Assembly (NCBI GenBank): GCA_017450165.1
Contig: JAFSWO010000084.1
Span: 1-33,928, forward strand
Reading direction: 5' to 3'
Length of the DNA: 33,928 bases
Origin: Bacteroidales bacterium
GTDB taxonomy: Bacteria > Bacteroidota > Bacteroidia > Bacteroidales > UBA932
This document shows positions 30,247-33,928 of the stretch, in pieces. Every line of letters starts with the position of its first letter. Position 1 is the stretch's first letter. Position numbers and translations under genes: made by a program. Below the pieces are notes generated by a model, which was not told the origin of the DNA, did not search any database, and worked only from the letters and a program-made list of their open reading frames with translations.

Positions 30247-30254
30247 CAAAGGTA
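30247..30254 (-). promoter_or_regulatory. -7 box TACCTTTG for the secreted carboxypeptidase-regulatory-domain gene
   Basis: On the minus strand this is TAnnTTTG, 25 bases before the ATG at 30221. It is arranged back to back with the plus-strand box at 30269-30276. Confidence 0.5.
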
Positions 30255-30268
30255 CGGAAATATTTGGT

Positions 30269-30276
30269 TATCTTTG
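30269..30276 (+). promoter_or_regulatory. -7 box TATCTTTG for the rlmD operon
   Basis: TAnnTTTG, 18 bases before the ATG at 30295. It excludes the longer reading that begins at a TTG at 30274, because that codon overlaps the promoter box. Confidence 0.55.
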
Positions 30277-30294
30277 CATAACCAATCGTTTTTT

Positions 30295-31755
30295 ATGAGC
30301 CGTAAACCAAAACCGCTTCTGGAAGGCGTCCGGATGGAATCCGTGGCCGCCGAGGGCAATTCGCTGGCCCACGTAAACGGCAAAGTATTATTCGTTTCGC
30401 AGACCATGCCCGGTGACCTGGTAGATGTGCAAGTCAACAAGGTTCGCAAGGGCTATATGGAGGGTTATGTGGTGCGTATGATCGAGCCCTCCCCTGACCG
30501 GATCCCCCCTTTCTGCCGTCATTTCGGCCTCTGCGGCGGCTGTTCCTGGCAGTTTATGCCCTATGAGCAGCAGCTGGCCTTCAAGCGGCAGCAGGTGGTG
30601 GACCAACTGGTACGGATCGGACATCTCACCCTTCCGGAGGTCCGCCCTACCCTTGGCTCCGAGCACATTACGGAATACCGTAACAAGCTGGAATTCACCT
30701 TCTCGCGGCGGCGCTGGGTATTGACGGGCGAAGATCCGGAAACCCTTACGGACGAGCAGCGGCTCGGTCTGGGAGTCCATGTCGCAGGCTTTTTCGACAA
30801 GGTTCTGGACATTGAACACTGTCATCTGCAGGCCGAACCCTCCAATGCCATCCGCCTCTTTATCAAGCAATACGCCATTGAACACGGTCTCACCTTCTTT
30901 GATTTGCGCGAGCAAAAGGGCTTTTTGCGCAATTTGACGGTCCGTACCACCTCGACCGGGGAAGTTATGCTTTTGGTGGCGTTCGGCCCCGAGGCGCTCG
31001 AAAAAGGGGCAAAAAAGCAGATGGAGGCTTTGCTCGATGCCGTCGCAGCACGTTTTCCGGAGATTACCTCGCTTTATTACGCCATCAATCCCAAGTGTAA
31101 CGATGCCCTGGGCGACCTCCCCTGCACGCTTTACGCCGGCAACGAGGCGGTTTACGAGCAGATGGAGAACCTGCGATTCAAGATCGGACCCAAGTCTTTC
31201 TACCAGACCAACTCGGCGCAGGCCTATCGTCTCTACAGTGTGGTAAGAGACCGCGTTCGTGAGGCGATCGCTAGTTTACAAATGTACAATATCGAAGCTG
31301 GAGAGGCCCAGAAGCCCGTTATTTACGATTTGTACACCGGCACGGGAACCATCGCTTTGTTCCTCTCGTCGCTGGCTGATAAGGTGATCGGTATCGAGTA
31401 TGTGCCTGAAGCCATCGCGGATGCCAAGGTCAACGCAGCGGAAAATGGTATTACCCATGCGGAATTCGTGGCCGGCGATATGAAAGATATCCTCACGTCC
31501 GACTTCATTGCAGCCCACGGGCGCCCCGATATCGTGGTCCTGGACCCTCCCAGGGCCGGTATTCACCCCGAAGTGGCGCAGGTTCTGCTGGAGGCTGCAC
31601 CGCAGCACATGGCCTATGTGAGCTGCAATCCGGCCACCCAGGCACGTGATCTGGCGCTTTTTGCGCCGGATTATGAGATTGACTTTGTCCAGCCGGTGGA
31701 TATGTTCCCCCACACGACGCACGTTGAAAACGTGGTGAGCCTTCACAGAAAATGA
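30295..31755 (+). CDS. rlmD: 23S rRNA (uracil-C5)-methyltransferase, RlmD/RumA type
   Basis: This 486-aa cytoplasmic enzyme transfers a methyl group from S-adenosylmethionine to C5 of a uridine in RNA. An N-terminal TRAM domain (about 8-62) binds RNA. An iron-sulfur cluster site is formed by Cys74, Cys80, Cys83 (CRHFGLCGGC) and probably Cys176 (EHCHLQ). The methyltransferase core carries DLYTGTGTIALFLSS (SAM loop), GIEYVPEAIADAKVNA, VLDPPRAGIHPEV, and YVSCNPATQARD with the catalytic Cys. The start at 30295 is the first ATG after the promoter. The next gene overlaps its stop by four bases. Which uridine is modified (U1939 or U747 equivalent) cannot be told from sequence alone. Confidence 0.9.
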   Translation: MSRKPKPLLEGVRMESVAAEGNSLAHVNGKVLFVSQTMPGDLVDVQVNKVRKGYMEGYVVRMIEPSPDRIPPFCRHFGLCGGCSWQFMPYEQQLAFKRQQVVDQLVRIGHLTLPEVRPTLGSEHITEYRNKLEFTFSRRRWVLTGEDPETLTDEQRLGLGVHVAGFFDKVLDIEHCHLQAEPSNAIRLFIKQYAIEHGLTFFDLREQKGFLRNLTVRTTSTGEVMLLVAFGPEALEKGAKKQMEALLDAVAARFPEITSLYYAINPKCNDALGDLPCTLYAGNEAVYEQMENLRFKIGPKSFYQTNSAQAYRLYSVVRDRVREAIASLQMYNIEAGEAQKPVIYDLYTGTGTIALFLSSLADKVIGIEYVPEAIADAKVNAAENGITHAEFVAGDMKDILTSDFIAAHGRPDIVVLDPPRAGIHPEVAQVLLEAAPQHMAYVSCNPATQARDLALFAPDYEIDFVQPVDMFPHTTHVENVVSLHRK

Positions 31756-33077
31756 TCCGACTCTATACCCTTACCTCTGATCTCCACAGTGAGATGATGG
31801 CCGATGCGGCCGCGGAACCCTTTGTACAGGGTGTTGAAACCGCGCTGGGCGAACGTTTTTGCTTTCGCGGAGCTGACTTTTCCGATTATGGCAGCGACGG
31901 TGCGCTTGATCTGTTTTATGTCCGGACCGGCGGAACGGAGGGGCTTTTCAAGCAGGTATTCTGCGCAGAAAATGCTACGCCCCGTATTCCTGGCGGGGCT
32001 CCCGTACGGCTGCTGACCAGCGGTGAGAGCAATTCCCTGGCAGCATCGATGGAGATTCTCTCCTATCTGCGGCTCCACGGTCTTCCCGGCGAGATTCTGC
32101 ACGGTTCCGCAGCAGAGATAGCCGCACGGCTGAAAGGCGGTGCCCCCTGCCCTTCTGCGACGTTTCATCGGCCGTTGGGCCATTCCCGGCTGCTGGCCGG
32201 CCAGCGTTACGGAATCGTCGGACACCCTTCCGACTGGTTGATCAGCAGTGACGTGGATCCCCACAAAGCAGCGGAAGTACTTGGCGCAGAGCTCGTAGAG
32301 ATCGAAATTGAGGAGTTGGTGAGATTGTGGAAGGAATTCGATGCGCTACGGCGAGGAGATTCCGCAAAGGCGGAACTCGCCGAAGGCTCTTTTCGTTCCG
32401 CCGGGCGGAGCTCCGAAACCGAAGCATCGAATTCCTACGGCCTGAAGCCGCTGAATGTACCAAAGTTCGGCAGATCCATTTCCCATGAAGAGTTCGCGAA
32501 AGCCCTTCGCGTCTATGAATCTTTACGAAGAATCGTTGATAAATACCATCTTAACGGTTTGACCCTGCGCTGTTTCGATCTGCTTACCTCCATCGGAACT
32601 ACCGGTTGCCTTGCGCTGGCGTTGCTGAACAGTAACGGGATTGTTGCGACCTGCGAGGGCGATGTTCCGGCCATGTTGTCGATGGCCGTGGCGCTGAAAG
32701 TGGCCGGCACACCCGGTTTCCAGGTCAATCTGTCCAAGATTACGGGCGATGACCTGCTCTTTGCGCACTGCACCGTGCCGTTCAATATCGTCGAGGATTA
32801 CTGCTATGACACGCATTTCGAGTCAGGGAGCGGCGTAGCCGTTCACGGCGAGTTCCCCACTGGCCCCTTCACCCTCTTCAAGGTTGGTGCGCAACTGGAG
32901 GAGTTTGTGGCAGAAGATGTGCAACTAACTGCCAATCAGTACGAAAACCGTCTTTGCCGTACGCAGGTTCACATTCAGGCACCCGGCCTCCCCGCCTACC
33001 TGCTCTCCGCCCCGCTGGGTAATCACCATATTCTGATTCCCGGCGCGTATGCGGCAAAACTCAACGAGAAACTCTGA
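31752..33077 (+). CDS. L-fucose/arabinose isomerase-like family protein with a nested palindromic insert
   Basis: The protein is 441 aa. The C-terminal half resembles the L-fucose isomerase C-terminal domain: LTLRCFDLLTSIGTTGCLALALLNSNGIVATCEGDVPA (about 270-307), LLFAHCTVPFNI and HFESGSGVAVHGEFPTGPFTLFKVG. The N-terminal half (RLLTSGESNSLAASMEILSYLR, AGQRYGIVGHPSDWLISSDVDP) looks like the substrate-binding lobe. Such proteins interconvert aldose and ketose sugars, but many relatives are uncharacterised, so the reaction is open. Residues about 194-229 are low-complexity (GDSAKAELAEGSFRSAGRSS) and come from a 105-bp segment bounded by inverted repeats, apparently an in-frame insertion between the two halves. 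The gene starts inside the rlmD stop (ATGA) and overlaps cstA convergently by 17 bases. Confidence 0.72.
   Translation: MIRLYTLTSDLHSEMMADAAAEPFVQGVETALGERFCFRGADFSDYGSDGALDLFYVRTGGTEGLFKQVFCAENATPRIPGGAPVRLLTSGESNSLAASMEILSYLRLHGLPGEILHGSAAEIAARLKGGAPCPSATFHRPLGHSRLLAGQRYGIVGHPSDWLISSDVDPHKAAEVLGAELVEIEIEELVRLWKEFDALRRGDSAKAELAEGSFRSAGRSSETEASNSYGLKPLNVPKFGRSISHEEFAKALRVYESLRRIVDKYHLNGLTLRCFDLLTSIGTTGCLALALLNSNGIVATCEGDVPAMLSMAVALKVAGTPGFQVNLSKITGDDLLFAHCTVPFNIVEDYCYDTHFESGSGVAVHGEFPTGPFTLFKVGAQLEEFVAEDVQLTANQYENRLCRTQVHIQAPGLPAYLLSAPLGNHHILIPGAYAAKLNEKL
32332..32436. repeat. 105-bp segment bounded by a 13-bp perfect inverted repeat, with nested hairpins, inside a coding sequence
   Basis: AGGAATTCGATGC (32332-32344) and GCATCGAATTCCT (32424-32436) are perfect reverse complements. 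Inside lie CGGCGAG/CTCGCCG (32349-32355 with 32376-32382) enclosing TTCCGC/GCGGAA (32360-32365 with 32370-32375), then TCCGCC/GGCGGA (32397-32402 with 32404-32409) and the palindrome GGAGCTCC (32407-32414). The length is exactly 35 codons, so the host reading frame is kept. No target-site duplication is obvious. It resembles a small palindromic mobile element, but only one copy is in this window. Confidence 0.65.
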
Positions 33078-33928
33078 GCTGCCAGCGCGCGTAAACGATA
33101 ATGGCAAAGAGGACGGCTGCGAAGCCGATTCCGTAGCAGATCCAGAGATTTAGGCTGAAGGCCTTCATCATTAGGAATGTCGAGCAGACCCAGGTCATCC
33201 AGAGGGCCGGAATCAGCGTGATCCAGACAGGTTTACGCTGCAGCGTGAGATAGACTGTCAAGGCCCAGAGCGTAAAGACGGAGAGTGCTTGGTTAGACCA
33301 TCCGAACCAGCTCCAGATCAGGTTGAATCCATTCGCGTCATTCATCTGCCACATCAGGATGCCGAATACCACGGCAAAAAGCGGAATACAGATGTAGAGG
33401 CGTTTGCGGACGGTCTTCTGCTCGAGATGCAGGAAATCTGCGATAATGAGTCGTGCGCTGCGCAAGGCAGTATCACCGCTCGTGATCGGAGCCGCCACCA
33501 CGCCCAGTAGCGCCAGAATGCCGCCGAAAATGCCCAGCCAGTTGCGGCAGACGATGTTTACGATGCTTGGTGCGTCATTCAGCGCCGCTGCGCCACCTGC
33601 CATCAGTTCGTAGGCCGGCTCGGGTTTTCCATAGAAGAAATAGCTGGCCACAGCCGCCCAGATCAGCGCTACGATTCCTTCCGTGATCATGGAACCGTAG
33701 AAAATGGGTCTTCCCAGCTTCTCGTGCTTGATGCAACGGGCCATCAAAGGACTCTGGGTTGCGTGGAAACCGCTGATCGCACCGCATGCAATTGAGATAA
33801 AGAGGCAAGGAAAGATCGGAGTCGTGGCCATTGTTCCGCCCGGGGTTTTGCTCAATCCGTCCCAAATCTCCGGAATGACCGGAAACTTGACGAAAAGTAC
33901 CACCATCAGCGCTACGGCCATGAAAATC
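33061..33928 (-). CDS. cstA: Carbon starvation protein A (CstA family), N-terminal part outside window
   Basis: The C-terminal ~289 residues of a membrane protein are visible, with the frame open to the window end. CstA-type signatures are GTMATTPIFPCLFISIACGAISGFHATQSPLMARCI, MITEGIVALIWAAVASYFFY, GVVAAPITSGDTALRSARLIIADF and FNLIWSWFGWSNQALSVFTLW. Members take up pyruvate or peptides in enterobacteria under carbon limitation; the substrate here is not known. It is convergent with the fucose-isomerase-like gene and their last 17 bases overlap, leaving no room for a terminator between them. Start and regulation lie outside the window. Confidence 0.92.
   Translation of the reverse strand, partial: IFMAVALMVVLFVKFPVIPEIWDGLSKTPGGTMATTPIFPCLFISIACGAISGFHATQSPLMARCIKHEKLGRPIFYGSMITEGIVALIWAAVASYFFYGKPEPAYELMAGGAAALNDAPSIVNIVCRNWLGIFGGILALLGVVAAPITSGDTALRSARLIIADFLHLEQKTVRKRLYICIPLFAVVFGILMWQMNDANGFNLIWSWFGWSNQALSVFTLWALTVYLTLQRKPVWITLIPALWMTWVCSTFLMMKAFSLNLWICYGIGFAAVLFAIIVYARWQLRVSR

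Noticed and set aside
30274..30294. Extended N-terminus of RlmD starting at TTG 30274
   Set aside because: The codon overlaps the promoter box TATCTTTG, and the added residues match nothing in the family; ATG at 30295 fits better.
30222..30449. Upstream extension of the minus-strand carboxypeptidase-regulatory-domain gene
   Set aside because: It crosses both divergent promoters and the start of rlmD, and would bury a good signal peptide.

Overview
The window looks like a chromosome segment from a GC-rich (high-50s % by eye) member of the Bacteroidales. Three things support this: a SusC/SusD outer-membrane nutrient-uptake pair, many lipoproteins with a Cys lipobox, and promoters of the Bacteroidetes type (-7 box TAnnTTTG, sometimes with TTTG or TTG about 20 bases upstream) with few Shine-Dalgarno sequences. 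Genus and family cannot be fixed from what is visible. Almost all bases are coding; no gap exceeds about 200 bases, and no insertion sequence, phage or CRISPR array is seen.

Layout. (1) 1-1869, minus: an NfeD-like membrane protein and a flotillin-like SPFH protein, the latter carrying an apparent one-base frameshift. (2) 2003-2923, plus: an EamA/DMT permease. (3) 3022-3948, minus: a zinc-type cation diffusion facilitator. (4) 4054-4131, plus: tRNA-Val(TAC) with a strong bidirectional terminator. (5) 10269 down to 4183, minus: a five-gene operon of HAD hydrolase, VanZ-like protein, a ~1000-aa secreted amidase/Golvesin/Fn3 protein, MATE exporter and small lipoprotein. (6) 10403-26036, plus: a long run of tightly packed genes, probably one operon, of nucleoside (uridine-type) kinase, ribokinase, GRP-family sugar transporter, SusC, SusD, three exported ADP-ribosylglycohydrolases (the first split by an amber codon), an esterase and a repeat-type lipoprotein. 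(7) 26038-27601, plus: a tryptophan leader peptide and attenuator in front of a TrpB2-type tryptophan synthase. (8) 27595-30221, minus: RarA and a secreted carboxypeptidase-regulatory-domain protein. (9) 30295-33077, plus: RlmD-type RNA methyltransferase and a fucose-isomerase-like protein carrying a nested palindromic insert. (10) 33061 to the window end, minus: CstA, cut by the window edge.

How the genes fit together. Region 6 resembles the ribose-utilisation (rus) type of polysaccharide-utilisation-like locus described in Bacteroides: SusC/SusD import, a GRP-family inner-membrane transporter and a ribokinase. Here the enzymatic cargo is ADP-ribosylglycohydrolases plus an esterase. A reasonable inference is that the system takes ADP-ribosylated or ribose-containing nucleotide material, releases ribose or ADP-ribose outside the cytoplasm, imports it and phosphorylates it. 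The start of region 7 is the clearest piece of non-coding regulation: an 18-codon leader peptide with tandem Trp codons is followed by three mutually exclusive RNA helices and a U-tract, the architecture of a classical trp attenuator, placed before a stand-alone TrpB2 gene.
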